Shown piece by piece: positions 24,967-38,400 of a stretch of DNA of 64,000 nucleotides. A program made the position numbers and the translations under genes. Origin of the DNA: Istiophorus platypterus (Eukaryota; Chordata; Actinopteri; Istiophoriformes; Istiophoridae); assembly GCA_016859345.1 (NCBI GenBank), contig CM029122.1, positions 11,308,075-11,372,074 of the forward strand, read 5' to 3'. Each line of letters starts with the position of its first letter. The first letter of the stretch is position 1. Below the pieces are notes generated by a model. The model was not told the origin of the DNA. It was given only the letters and a program-made list of their open reading frames with translations, and did no database searches.

Positions 24967-27900
24967 CTAAGCCTGGGTGTCATTGGTCTTTGTTGGGGGG
25001 TCAGTGGTCTTGGGCCGTTTGGACTCTGGTGGCTGGCACACTGGATCAGTGGGAGGAGAAGGGCGTTCTGGAGAAATACAAGCAAAGAGCTCAGAAGGGT
25101 TAAACATGACAACCAAGCAGTACACTGACAGGTTATGATACTAGCCACTACAATGCTGTATTTAATGTCACATTGTTAAATTTATATTATACTAAAGAAT
25201 AATATCCCTTAATGACAATTATTAGGTCTTACTTTGATAGTTTTGCCCATTCCTCATATTATCAACTATTCAAAAAAACATGATCAGAAGATATTACCCG
25301 CTTTAAAAAACCCAGAATCCAAAGTTGTTTACCAGTGTAAACATCCATTGTAGTTTACCAATTCACTTCCTGGTTCAACCTTATTTAACAGTGAAGGAAT
25401 ATTTTGTTTCACACATACAATCTTTCAGTTGCTCGTGTTTCTTGCTCGGACATTAACATAGCCAATAAAATGATGGTAGAATCCACAAAAAGAAGACCTA
25501 AAAAGTAAATGGTAGTAAGTCTTTTAGCTCTAATGTTTCTGCAAAGCTATAGAAAGAACACGTACAGCAGATGTCATGGAATTATTGCATGTTGATTTGT
25601 TGAGATAATCTTATATCGAAGTAAAGCCACAGAAACATCTGCGAATGCACACTGATCACAGCCAGTGATGCAGAGATCTTATCTGCAGCATTCGCTATGG
25701 ACAAAGTTTGACCCGATTAAATGAATCAGGGCATGTCATGACTGATCCACAGTTAAAAAATTTTATTTCCTTCCGCTATCAGTCACACTCCCTACTGATT
25801 GGCCAATCCCTGGTCTCACATTATCGAACCTAACAATGATTAAAATGAAGATTCCCTCACTAACCATGTTTGGCCTTCTCAGTGGAGGAGGGAGTGCTGA
25901 AGAGTGAACTAACAGCTGGAGATCGGGATGCAACGGGAGTCAAAGATACTCTCCTGAAAACAAACCGGAAATGTATGATTAATAAACAGGCACAAGTAAA
26001 AATTTAAAAATAAAACGTACTCTCCAAGAGTGAACAAAATTAATCATTGTTCCACTGCATTTATCCTCTTTTCTGTTCTTCTGATTCAGTCACTGCCTAC
26101 TAGTAACTAGTCAAGACTAGTCAAGGCAAACAATTCCAAGTTACAGATACAAGGCAAATACAAACGCATGTGTAGACCTGCCATTGTTCCAGGAGCAGTC
26201 TGCTACAGTGATCATTATTTTATAGTCAGTGGGGGGTCCAACGAATCCCCGATCCCAGACAGGGCTTTGTTCTCACTAGAAGTACTGAGCAAGTGCAAAC
26301 CAACAAAAACATCACAGGCCCATCACTGCTACTTACAATTCTCCTGTATTGGAGAATTTCTCTCTTTTTTTTTTTTTTTTTTTTAAAGAAAAATATATTT
26401 TACACACTTTTAAGAGCACAGTGCTTTCTTGCTATTTGTCCTCATCCATGTAAACTGCATCTTTAGAGATAATGAGCTTAGTTACTTTAAACATTAGGGA
26501 GAGGGAGATGGATGCAGTATGCCTCTGTAGTTACTTCCTCAGTCTGACTGCAGTCAAAACACATTTGAATAGTTCCAAGTTTTTCTATAAATGATCATAC
26601 ATACTCTTGCATGAAGCAGAACCTGCATTCTTTATATATGTAGTACATCTAAATTGAACTTTCAATACCCTGAGTGAATTATGAAGTTAAAGATAATCTC
26701 ATTGCTACAAAAATTATATAAAATTTAATTACTTCTGCAAAGTAAAACTTCAGTGTTCCCATATCACCTCAAGGCAGGCTTCAAGTCAAAATTCCTCTAA
26801 TTGCTTTAGCTCCACAGTACATCAATGAGTCTATCAAAGACTGGCACCTTGATTAAAGTTTCCCTCTGGGGTCAGACTGAAAACTGTACTGTGTTTTAAA
26901 TCTCATCCCAAAACCTATTTATTGTCAAAGGAGTTTTATTGATGCTTCCATAACCCGATTTGGTATTCTTTTTTGACAGCTGATATTTGTCTTTAATCTA
27001 AATATTTTAGGTACTTGTCTCCGATTTAAATATTTTAGATTTTTTTTATTGTCTTGTTTTGTAAGTGTGAAGCGCTTTGTGACCTTGGCTTTGAAAAGTA
27101 CTGTATAAATTTAACTTACTGGTTTATTTATTTAAATGATTATTTACATAAATATCATGTTCCCAACATGGGATATAAATCATATGAAATCACACAAATA
27201 ACATTAGCGATTTTAGCAGTGTGAACCACACTGGGGAAAAGAAACAAAAAAAAAACATCCATGTGGTTGAATGCAGATATATTCAATGAAAAATACTTCC
27301 ACAAGCTGTACTGCAAAGAAACAGCACTGATTCTGATTAGTCGATCAACAGAAAATTAATCGCCAACTAAAGTATTTTGGTCATTCATAATTAGTTATAA
27401 GCAAAAATGTCAATCATTCTCTGTTCCCAGTCTCTTAGACATCAGGATTTGCAGCTCCTCTCCCCCACTGTAAATAAAATAGCTTTGCATTTTGGACAAA
27501 ACAAGTGGTTCAAGGAAGCCACCTGGGGCTCTAGAAAATTCCGATGGATATTTCTCATCAGTTCCTGAAATTTTTTAAATGAATAGATTAATTGATAAAG
27601 TAATATTCATGAGTTGCAGCTGCAAACACACACTCGTCTTGTGATTTGCGACCTCATAAATATACAGGTAAATAATCAAAGGGTACCTGTGGTCATAAGA
27701 AGGTACAGTGGTATTGTAAGAGATGAATTCTCTGGTTTCCTTTCACTCACCCTCCTAGAATCAAAAATGACAGCCCTGCTCATATTTACCTTGGGGTGGG
27801 CCCCTTTGGGGTGGTTGGACCCTTAGGAGTTGTGGGCCCAGCACTATTAGCACTGTTGAGGACTTTAGGGGTGGAGGGAGCGAGGGGGGTGAGACTTGGG

Positions 27901-30900
27901 TGGGTGCTAGAAGTGTTGGTCGGGGTGAAGGGAAGGACGTGTGGTTGGGGAGTTGATGGGGCACTTGCGCTTCCAGATGTTGGGGTCTGAGGTGCTGCAG
28001 GAGCTGTGGTTTTAGGGGTCGTGGGCTTCCCCCAACCCTCCAGCGTGTTTAGGGTGATCCTACGGGGCTGAGGTTTAGACTTGGCACTGGGGGTGCTCTT
28101 CCTCTCCTCTGGAGCGGTGACAGACGGGACATCTTTGCCATGGCTGTTTTGGGATGTGGGAGTCAGGGCCGAGTTTGATGGCTGGGACACAGGAGATGAT
28201 GTCCTGCCTGCGGATGACTTCTTGCCCTTTTTCTCAACACCACTGTTTGGGACAAAGACCTCCAATGTGGGGGGCTCTTTGAGAGGAGTGCCCAGCTCAC
28301 CGGGAGAAAAAGACAGGAATGAGCAGTAGCCGTCTGTGGATGACACTGCCAGGAAGGACCCATCACGTGACCTGTATAGGGTTTAACAGAAGCACATCAG
28401 CAGAATGGTAAACCATGAATGAGATGCATATCCCTCAGACAACCGGAAGAATCTTGTGTTAAAGGATAGATTTGAGTACAGTTATGAAACTATTCTTTAA
28501 TGCTGTTGTGGATGTAAATTTTAAATCATCTGAATATGCATAATGCATTTTCCAAAAATTAATAAATGCAAATAAGCCTTATTTTATTGGAAATAGGCTT
28601 AGGGTCCTTGTCTAGTTCAAGTGAATTGAATTATACCTCATACCTAGAATTTGTTCAGTGATTCAAATAGGCCTGTTGCTGGTACCACTGTTTCTCCCAT
28701 TAGGAGAAAAAGTGATCCAATAGGAGCTTAGGAGGTGAGATTTAAAATGGGGACATAGTCAGGTAACTACCGAGCCACATTTGTGAAAAATGGCAAAAGA
28801 AGAATTCTGACAAACCTGGTAAATACCAATACAGCTGTACAAATTGTTATGAACTGACTTACAGAAAAAAAACAACTCCTAGTGTTTCTTTGATCAGTAT
28901 GGAAAATGTTAAGTTATGTGATCCTAGGAGCATGTCACTCACCACAGATTGGTCAGGGCAAAGCACAACAAAATTACCCACTGTCTCATGAAAAGAAATC
29001 AGCTAACATGAGCAAAATGTGAGACTGAATGAGTGAAGTGAAATGAAAAGTGGCAATTGAGACTGGGACATATACACATACACCCCATTTCATTTCTGCC
29101 ACTCAAAAAATGGTGTCTAGCTATGCATTAACGCAATACAAAAGAAGACAATAGAAGAAAGTGTTAGCATACCATGTAAGATCACTGAGTGTGTGGTAGT
29201 GGATGTTGGACACCAGGCCAAAAGGAAGGGTCTGCTGAGTGTCATACAGGAATATGGAGTCCTCCGATGCCACTGCAAACACCATACGGTATGGCAACTG
29301 GAATACGTTGGGAAGAGCCTGGATGGAACCATCTGCAAACCATAATTGGAGAGGAGTGAAGAAAATATACTGGAAAAGAGGAGATAAAGAGTATAGACAA
29401 TCAAAATGCACTTTGTTATTAGTTTATCTGCTAACTAATGGGCATTTGTCCTTGCCTTCATTCTTCTTGGTTCTCAGTTCAAAGTAGACGGGGCAGCAGC
29501 GCACAGCCAGTGTAGCCTTAGATGGACATGGCAAGTGGGCGATAGGCCTAAAGCAACAGACAGTGATTTGTACATGAATTACCGCCATTAATAGATCTAA
29601 CACTCACTCTGAACGGCAAAGAAAGTTTACCTCTTTAGGCTCTTCCTGGAAAAGATGTAGGTGGTATTTATTATGTTTTCTCCAATCTCCACACATCCAG
29701 CTGAGGTGAAAAAAGATGAAAACAGAAGAGGGAACTTGGTTTAGGTTTTGCCAGATAATTGCAAGGTAAAAGCCACATCTACAGCATGCTGTTCATGTAC
29801 CTGGGGCGAGCAGGAAAGACCCATCTGGTGTGAACGCAAGACGTCGAAAGAACGACCTCATACTGTCATCGTGGAACATTCTGTACTGCTTGACCTGCAA
29901 TGACCCAGAAGTGCAGGACTGAGAGTGTGTATGTAACATGTGTCACTCATTTGGCAGCTGAACAGAATGTCTTTGACAATATTAGGGATTTCAATTTCAT
30001 AATTTTAGGACTAAATATAAGGAACTGTAAGACAAAAAGCATCATTAACAGGTTTTGGTCAACGGTTGCCAAGACAGAAACATGTGTGAGAATGGAGAGT
30101 TGAGCTCCTGAAGTAAACCTTAAAAAGTACAGGCAAAAGGTAAGAATAAAGAAAGATATTAATGTTTGGTGTACATGTAAGTGTTAGGTTGGCTGAGGGA
30201 TTTACAGGCTTACAGGCTCAAAATTTCTGATTCAACTTCAAAGAAACCTGGTTACTTTTGACAAAAAAAAGTTCCTACATTAAACAATCTAAGTCAAATC
30301 TAAGAAAAAAGTGTGATTAATTTGAGTATCAAAAGAAAATTTACACTGACCTCTCCATCTGCAAGTGGCCCAGAGCTCATTTTACTAATGCAGAAAGCCT
30401 TCTTCTTGGTGTGAGTGCTGTACACACGCATCAACCTGGAGGGGAGGAGGAACAAAAACATCTCTAGCATCAAGCTATGGAAACTCCACTGTCACTGACG
30501 ATTGACTAGCTAAGCAGCAGCAAATGCAATAATTTAATGAAAATGGTCTGAAAGGAGAAGGTCTGGAGTGTGTTGTACCTGTCACAGCTAAGAGTGGCAA
30601 CATACTGGCCCAGAGGATCCCATGTCACCCCCTGCACGTAGCTCTTGTGGTCATTCAAGATACACAGCTTCTGTCCTAAAATACACAAACAGCAGTGACC
30701 AACATAATAAATAAAAAGCCAAAATGTTTTGCAGTATGCTATGTGGACTGCTTTCCATCAGCAATGTAATTAAACAGCTTAAACAAAACAGTCTATGCAA
30801 CACATGTACATATTTTGTATCCACAAATACAAGCAAACCTTTGTTGATGTCCCACATAACAGCAGTGTTGTCAACAGACCCAGACACCATGAAGTTTCCA

Positions 30901-32654
30901 TCCCTTGTCCAGCAGATGTCATACACATCCTCTATGTGTCCCCTAAAAACAGACCAGATGATAACAAAAGTCTTAGTATAACCATACTCTTCCTAAAAAT
31001 TTAGATAATGAAAAACGACTTTACTCAATTTTAATATTTAGCTTGAAATTACAGTATAAAAATAATAAAATGTTTTGTCAACCATGTAATTTACAATTAC
31101 AACATAACCCACAGGGAGCTTAAAAATATATCAGATAAAATATTATAAGATGCACAGAACAAGTGGATTTCCATACCCAGATTAATATAAACCAGTGCAA
31201 TTAGAATATTAGTAAAATAAAAAGCATTAACCTGTCTTATTTTACATTGCTGTATATGTTTGCCTGTAAAAAAAATAAATTAAATAACCTATTACTCATA
31301 TCAAAGCTTTCATCTAAGTATAAAACTGTTGCCTGTCTCAGTTGCCTGCCCTTACTGAATTTGAGCAAGACATTGAGAAGTGTCTGACATACTCTACACG
31401 ATTGTGAGTAATTCAAAGTAAGCAAATTTGGGCCAGACAGACACCAGTTAAAAGGCACAATATGATCCAGAAAGTAGATGCAAAATTACTGAACAGTGGT
31501 TTTATAATATCACAGGGCAGGACTTTACAGCTTTGAAATTCCATGACAATAGGATTTTATCATTTCTGGACCAGATGGGAAGTCAAAAATAGTATTACAG
31601 AGTCCCCTTACAAAGTCATCTACCGAGAATCTGCACTTGCATTATTTATTGGCCAGTGCCGAATGCTGCAAGACTACATTTAACTGTGCTGCAGCAAAGG
31701 CTAAGCCAGGTTTATCTGTTTAGATGGGACCCTACACTCTGCCATCACTGTGGTCACATCAAAGTGATGTGTCTTTTTTTGGGAACAGAATGACAGGAGA
31801 TAGAAACTGTCATTAGAACATTCTAACTCGATGGGATCAAAACTGCGCACCTTAGTTTCTTGACCATAGACCAGCTCTCCTTGTTGAGCTGAGAATCTTC
31901 ATCCTCCTGAAACACAGTTGCCTGCTCTGGCTCCTTGGAGTCGTTGAGCTTCCACAGCAGAATCGCTGCATCTGTATCAAAAAAAAAACCATACGATTAC
32001 TGAAGGCCGCTGTATTTTAAAACCCCCCTTTCCGTTTTGAGAATAACATCACCGGTGCCTTTTAAAAAGTGACCCTTAAATTGGACATACCATCTCCCCC
32101 TGAGGCAAGCAGCTCTCCGTTAGGGCTAAAGCGCACGACGTTGACAGCCTTGGTATGTCTGGCCAGGTTAGACAGAAACTCCACCGACGCTTTCCCATCT
32201 GGGCCCGTGTCCACCCGCCACAGCTGCATCAACATCAGTGAAGAAAGTCATTATACACTCCGTTTAAGCAGGCCAGACAATATATACCACTCACAGTAAT
32301 ATTTTGCAAAGACCTTTACTTTAAGGTGCATTTTAATGGTAATATTTTAAACCATAAAACTTCATTAGCAGTTTGAAAATGACCTGTCTTCGGGTGTTAC
32401 TGTTTGATGACAAATGAATGAAAACCATCTTTACGGCTCTCTATTAATGCATTAGGAAGGGACAAAGGTTGTAGGACCGAGAGGTTAAATATGTGGAGAT
32501 CGTCTCATATTATTGGGGAATCACTCACTCTGACAGTGGTGTCCACTCCAGCTGTGGCCAGCCGATGAATGCGTCCATCAGGGCCGTGCTGGAAGTCCAG
32601 ACTGTAGACCGGCTCTTTGTTATGCCATGCGATCTCACACGTTACAACCTTCAT
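24967..32654 (-). CDS. chaf1b: Chromatin assembly factor 1 subunit B (CAF-1 p60), WD40 protein
   Basis: Thirteen coding exons give 617 residues (human 559): 32529-32654, 32091-32223, 31851-31971, 30839-30942, 30579-30675, 30351-30435, 29801-29894, 29631-29700, 29456-29547, 29173-29332, 27790-28371, 25865-25953, 24967-25067. The start is the ATG at 32654, giving MKVVTCEIAWHNKEPVYSLD as in other CHAF1B proteins; an untranslated stretch of this exon reaches its acceptor near 32677. Residues 1 to about 395 are the WD40 propeller (GHIEDVYDICW, VSGSVDNTAVMWD, DHKSYVQGVTWDP). The tail is Pro/Thr/Ser-rich with TTPKGP repeats and the B-domain-like motif RRITLNTLEGWG (about residue 465), the type of motif that binds ASF1. 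CAF-1 deposits new H3-H4 on replicating DNA with PCNA (known). Intron 9 uses a GC donor. Intron 11 holds a LINE remnant and a hAT-like repeat. Frame is intact throughout. Confidence 0.97.
26780..27117 (+). mobile_element. 3' end of a LINE in chaf1b intron 11
   Basis: A short FKSHPKTYL-type reading frame, as at the C-terminus of fish LINE ORF2, is followed by the tail motif gtgtgaagcgctttgtgacc and tactgtataaat. 5'-truncated and inactive. Confidence 0.55.
27330..27612 (+). repeat. hAT-like interspersed repeat, copy 4
   Basis: attagtcgatcaacagaaaa, ttataagcaaaaatgtcaat and aggatttgcagctcctctcc match the family. In chaf1b intron 11. Confidence 0.6.
29333..29455 (-). other. chaf1b: chaf1b intron 9 with GC-AG borders
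   Basis: The donor is AAG|GCAAGG and the acceptor is TTTGCAG. Phase 1 matches on both sides; the nearest downstream GT gives the wrong phase. Confidence 0.75.
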
Positions 32655-33109
32655 TTCTCTGTGTCCGACACCGATCTCTGGAGGGAAAAGAAAAACAACA
32701 ACACGTATTTCTGATACTTCATGAAGTTTCAAATACACCCAAACTGACTCCGTGGCTACAGGAATCGGTTATTATTTTTTTTTACATGCTGGCGAATATG
32801 GATGCAGTGTTACGGATAACAGATGATAAGAGATTGATTTAAAATAGCTAACCTGCCCACACAGTCACTGGAAAAAGATGCTACGGCGAGCTAACGCAGT
32901 TAGCAACAAAACTTAGCGGGTTTGTTCGGAGGATTTGTGGCAAACGTTACGCAGAAATACATCACAAATGCATCCGCACGGTACATACGCTGCCGTTAGA
33001 TGAAGCGTGTGTCCCAACACACACGGGTCCCGTCTGTTTATTCCTTGGGCTGAAGTTTTGTTAAAGTAAATCTCATGATATTTTCCCTCCTCCGTCGTCC
33101 AGCTGAAGA

Positions 33110-33215
33110 CTTCGGCAAATTCCCGCGTACTATTCGTTCAAAACTTCCGGTTGACCGGGCCGCAGCGATTGGACGAAGACGCGGAAGAGGCGGTGCTTGG
33201 CGGTGACGTCGGATT
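33110..33215 (-). promoter_or_regulatory. chaf1b: chaf1b promoter with E2F-, ETS-, CCAAT- and CRE-like sites
   Basis: TTCCCGCG at 33120-33127 (E2F-like), CTTCCGG at 33144-33150 (ETS), ATTGG at 33168-33172 (CCAAT on minus) and TGACGTCG at 33204-33211 (7 of 8 CRE bases) are clustered in order just upstream of the likely start. S-phase control through E2F fits CAF-1 biology. The first exon is non-coding and splices to an acceptor near 32677. Confidence 0.5.
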
Positions 33216-33239
33216 TCGCTCGGTTCCGAAAATCATACG

Positions 33240-35431
33240 TAATCAAAACTATATCGACGATTAAAGTTTGACGCAATGGCGCCGCTCATCGCGTGTAACA
33301 CGGGGTTTAACATCAAAACCGACCACGTTCATACTTATCAGACCCGGACTCCACTAACTTAATTAACAATTAGTCTCCAGCGACTGTTTAATCACAGTTG
33401 TATATTTGTGAAATCAAGTCTTTTAGGGTTTTTTTTGTCCTGGACTTGGTCTAATGTGGTTTAAATGTTTATATTAAAAACAAACAAACAAACAAACAGT
33501 CAAAATGCCCCCTTTTCAGAGCAAGTTTTCACAAAGAGATTAAAGATTTCATAAGTTTAAATTTTGTTTAAAACAGGATCTTGATGACTGAAAACTAGAA
33601 TTGTTCCCTTAGTGTCTGGATAGAGAAAACTAGGGAGTCACCATTTTAAAAATTGGTTTATTTCTATTATAACATTTTTTTTGCTTCCACAAATAAAGGT
33701 TTAACAAATCAGACAGTGACACTCCAATAGCGTTAATGTAGGATGTGTAACACACTTTCACAACGCGTCGTTGTACAAAACTTTCAAACGTTTGAAAGTT
33801 ACATTTCCCTTAACTTTCACCCTCATATGCTGAGTCGTAAACGAACCTCAGCTTCAGACTGTTGCATGTAATCTGAGAACATAAGAGCTGATCTGAGTTT
33901 TCCACTTGCACTTTTATTGGACCTGTTTTTCTTTTTATCTGAAATGTGCAAATACATGATTTTTTTTTCTTTCTCCTCGTTCATATCATTATCAATATAG
34001 ACTCCTGTTAACTTCTCGGCCAGCTTTCGCTTGTAAACCGTGATGGGAGTACTTTTTTACTCTGTTACAATAGGTCCTGCAATCATTCATGCATTTCTAG
34101 ATCATATTTTGTATTAATAATCTAAATCTGCAAACTAAGTAGTGAACAAAGCATAAAATAAATGTATTTGGAGGAAAAGAGTACAGTAGTTCACACTAAA
34201 ATATAGTGAGGCCCAAGTATGATGCTGCAAGAAATGAGTATTTCAAACTGTACTACATATGATACTTCAGTAAAATTACTGACTTTCCAACACTGCTTGT
34301 AAATCAGATACGCATTTTAAGAAACATTTTAGCCAAGTATTGTTAGAAAACTACCTAAAAAATAATTCTGTAACTTCAAGGGAAATATTCTATGCATAAA
34401 TCAAGGATATTACATAAAACTCACATTTGCTTTAACTGATACTATATGAAATGTATATGAACCTAAAATATGCAGTTTAAAATACATTATGTAAAACTGT
34501 CTTAAGGAAACGTTCTCATGTGCCACTGAAACTTATTTTTGAAATAATTACTAAACCAATAAATAACCTTTTAATTTTCTTTAACCTCATATGGAATGTT
34601 GTTCTCCAGCCCATCAACCCATTGCTGTAGTTTAGTCAGTGTCCTCTCAAAGACCTCTTGGCTGTTTGAAGTGAAATATATTCATCTCACTTGATACACT
34701 GGGACATGGAGATCTGTATTTGCCACATTTCACCATCCATTTAGCCCAGAGAAGAATAACTGTTAGCTTACAGGTACAACATGCAGAATCAGTTTCTATC
34801 ATGGTTGCGTATTAGACATTACTCAAGCAAGCAGAATCTGTCCAAGAACTTAGTGGGAAGTTTGTAATAACTATTTGCCTTTCAGTTCGTGTCGCTATGA
34901 AAAATACGGAAATGCTTGTTGCCAGCCATATCTTGTGTATTTAGAAATGTAACAAGGATACCAATGATACTGTTCCACAGAGTATTCCATCAAATAGCAA
35001 AGACCAGAAATACAAAAATATATTTGACAGAATGTATAGAAAACATGATTCAATGAAAACTAAAGAGAAAACATTCAGTTGTGAAACAGAATTACTTCCA
35101 AAACCAGGGCCCTGTCAAAAGCCACAAGACTTTTTGCATTTTGCTTGGAAAACCTTCACACAAGGCAATACTGTGAATTTAATACATTACAATGAACTGA
35201 TCAATATCTCACATTTGACTGATGGATTGATGTTTTTTATAATTCTACTTTGAAGTGTACAACTCATTTATGTATGCCTTGAGTGCAAAGCAGGTCATAG
35301 GATTTTGCATTTACCATGTATCAACATACTTACCTTTATATAACTATAATTTAAATTTCATTATTTAATCTGTATCAAGTATTTACAGGTGTAGCATGGA
35401 AATTCAGTCCAGGATGTGATGATTTGTTAAT
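33240..35431. other. Spacer between morc3 and chaf1b
   Basis: The right part should be morc3 3' untranslated sequence (candidate minus AATAAA near 33656 and 33914). It also holds (AAAC)n at 33479-33498. Otherwise AT-rich and unique. Confidence 0.5.
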
Positions 35432-38400
35432 TCATTTGGTCCCTGAACCTTTGCCCAATTCTCCAACGGTCTCCACATCAGACAGAACCTGTTCTAAGAT
35501 CTCATCAATTACATTACACTTATAATTCACTTGGGCCAGGTCCAGAGCAGGCACAAAGGTGATGAGAAGGCGCCCAATGTTCTGTCGCAGCTCAAGCAAA
35601 CTGTGAGACAGGGAGAGAAAAGGGGGATAAACTCAGATTTACATCAGTGTTCTGATGTGTTGTCATAAATGGCTATTTCACTGTGATACTTCTGTGATAA
35701 TTCATACAACATGTAAGGGGAGTGATTTTCCATGAATCCAACCTTCTAAATGTATCTGAGGTTGAATCAGTGCCTGTGACTGCTGTCCCTTCTTCCTCCT
35801 CTGTATCTGCTTGTGCAGAAGAATCAGTGGCCCATTGTGGAGCTCTGCTCCCTACTTGTGTGTTTTCCTTCTGCTGCAGGCTCAACCTGAGCTCTTCACA
35901 CTTGGCTGCCAGCGTTGCTCTTTCCTCCTCCAGACTGTCCAACTGATGGCATAGCACACAGTGAGGCCCAACAGGAAAGAAAACTATACATAATGATATG
36001 TATGATTGGGACATGATGAATTTTACATCGTGCAGACATATAAACTCAGAGCGCACTGGCAGATGTTTGGATTAGTTGATTGAGAATTATTGTGAGCTAC
36101 AAATGTTTGTATAATTCTAATCATTTTCTGAAGCAGACTTTGAATTATGTGTAACAAAAAGCCTTCTTGCTGGCTTTTCAGAGCTTTCAGCTGCATGTCA
36201 TGGTACTCTGATCTCCAAATTTCACACTTATGTCACATGACGACACACAAGCCAGTTCCATTCCCTGATGAGGTCCGGTGCTTCTAGTATGTGGCTAGTA
36301 TGTGGACATAGTGTTCTCAGAAAGGCTGAGAATAAACCTCCAAGCTCAAGACTTGGAAACAGTTTTTTTTAGACAATGTCAAGTAGCATTTTCTGTTTAT
36401 AACTATGCTTTAGGTGATAGAAATAAGGGAATACATAACATCTTCATTAAAGAGTAAGTTCACATTTTTTCGAGCCTGTCCTAAAAAAAAACTCACATGC
36501 CCATATGCACATTTAAAGAGTTTGTGGTTGTTGTAATTGTTAAAAACACAGCTGGAACACTGACCTGTGATTGCAGTTCATCCCTCTCCTTGTTTCTTTG
36601 ATCCAGCTCCCGGAGCAGAGCATCAACTTGCAGCGCTATATCATCACTGTCCTTTTCCTGACTCTCACTAGTACTGGGCCTGGTCTCAGTAGCTGCTAGT
36701 AAAGCCTCTTTCTCCTTAATCAATTCATCGACTTTCTGTTTGGCCTTCTCAAACAGACTTTTGTAGTCCTCCCCCACCTCGGTGTCTTGAGTCTGGCAGG
36801 CCTGGTGAGAGCACTCCTTTTTTATATTGATCTGAGACAGTTCTTGAAGTCTGTTTTGCAGGTCTTGCAGCTGGCACGTAAGTTCATCAACCTGCTCTTT
36901 CCAGGAGTCTCTTTCCTGAGCTGTCGCTTGCATGAGCTCCAGGAGCTGGTCTCGTTCCTGTACCTCAGTAATACTGGGGTGGGGTGGAGAGTTTTTTGAA
37001 TCTGCACAGGAAGGTCCTGCAGCTTCGTCACTTTCCACATGATCTGTCACTCCATTCTGTAAGGTGTGCTTTCCTAGATGGTCACTTTGAGTGCCTCTCC
37101 TGCTCTTTTGCTTAACTACTCTTTGCTCAGTGCTGCACACCTCAGTGTCCACATTTGGACTCTGTTCTTCACCATTTGTATTAGATGTACACTGCCCTGC
37201 CCTCCCATCCCCTTCAGCTTGATTTTGGTCCTCCTCTTCCTCCTTCACTTTGGGTACCTCTGTCTGGGTGCTAGTGCTGGTCAGCCCTGTGGGAGGTGCT
37301 GGGGAGGGACCAGTCCCCACAGCTGCCAAAACTATAGAGCTCGTTCCGGCGGCATTCGTCTCTGAGGCAGCATCATTGCTACAGTCCACCAGCCTGCAAA
37401 CATTCACATCACTCGGCTCTTGCTCTGTCTTCACTTTAGTCAAATCAAAGCATAGCTTTTTTGGCTTTGGTGTACTGGCAGACTCCAAGATAAAAATATC
37501 ATCATCAGTATCCTCAGTATCATCATCACCTTCATCATTTTTATCAACAGGCATGGGAGGGGAAGACAGTGGGCTAGCATCCATTGATGAGGAGTTATCT
37601 GTGGTTCTCCTAGGGAAGCCGTTTACTCGAGGTCTTTTGGACATTCTTTGTGGAGTAACAGCTTGCGTTCTTTTTCCTCTGCAGCACACACAGCGCACAG
37701 TTGATATACTTCTTAAACAAAGTGAAGTTGATATATTTAAGCTCAAAAACAACACAAAATCATACCTCACAGGTCCTGCTGACAGAGAGCGTACATTAGA
37801 AATAGAAAGACCACTGCTACTGGAGGGGCTACAAGCTACAGAGAAAGAAGACAGATATTTTATTCTCTTAAACTTTTTTTACTTTCACTCTCCACCAATA
37901 GCAAAATTTTCTTACCAGCTTGTGAAATGTTGGAGGATCTCAGTGAAGAGGATTCTGCTCTTGCAGCACCCCCTTGTAGTGACTCAGGGTTGAATCTACT
38001 CGTTGGGGTAGTGGGAGTCTGAGGCGAAAGGTCAGTCTATCAATAAGAACAATAAAAAGCTAACACATAGATAGAGATACATTTTTTCTTTTAAATTTGT
38101 ATATATTCATTTTCCCAAAACATATCCACTTTGCGTATGTATTAAAATGATGAGACTATAAAAACAATATATATTTTAAATCCAAATTAATCAACTTTAG
38201 TCATCAATCCGAGCCCCCCCAGTGTTAAATAGGAAAGCGCACAGTTTGATGCAGCTGCTGTTCCAGGTCTTCCTGCTGCCGCAAAAGAGCCTTGTTTTGC
38301 TTGACAAGATTAGCCAGATGCTGCTCTACCAGACGCCTTCGATCCTCCTCATCCTAGACAAACAAGTTCCATTATAAAATAACTATTTATTCCAAACTGT

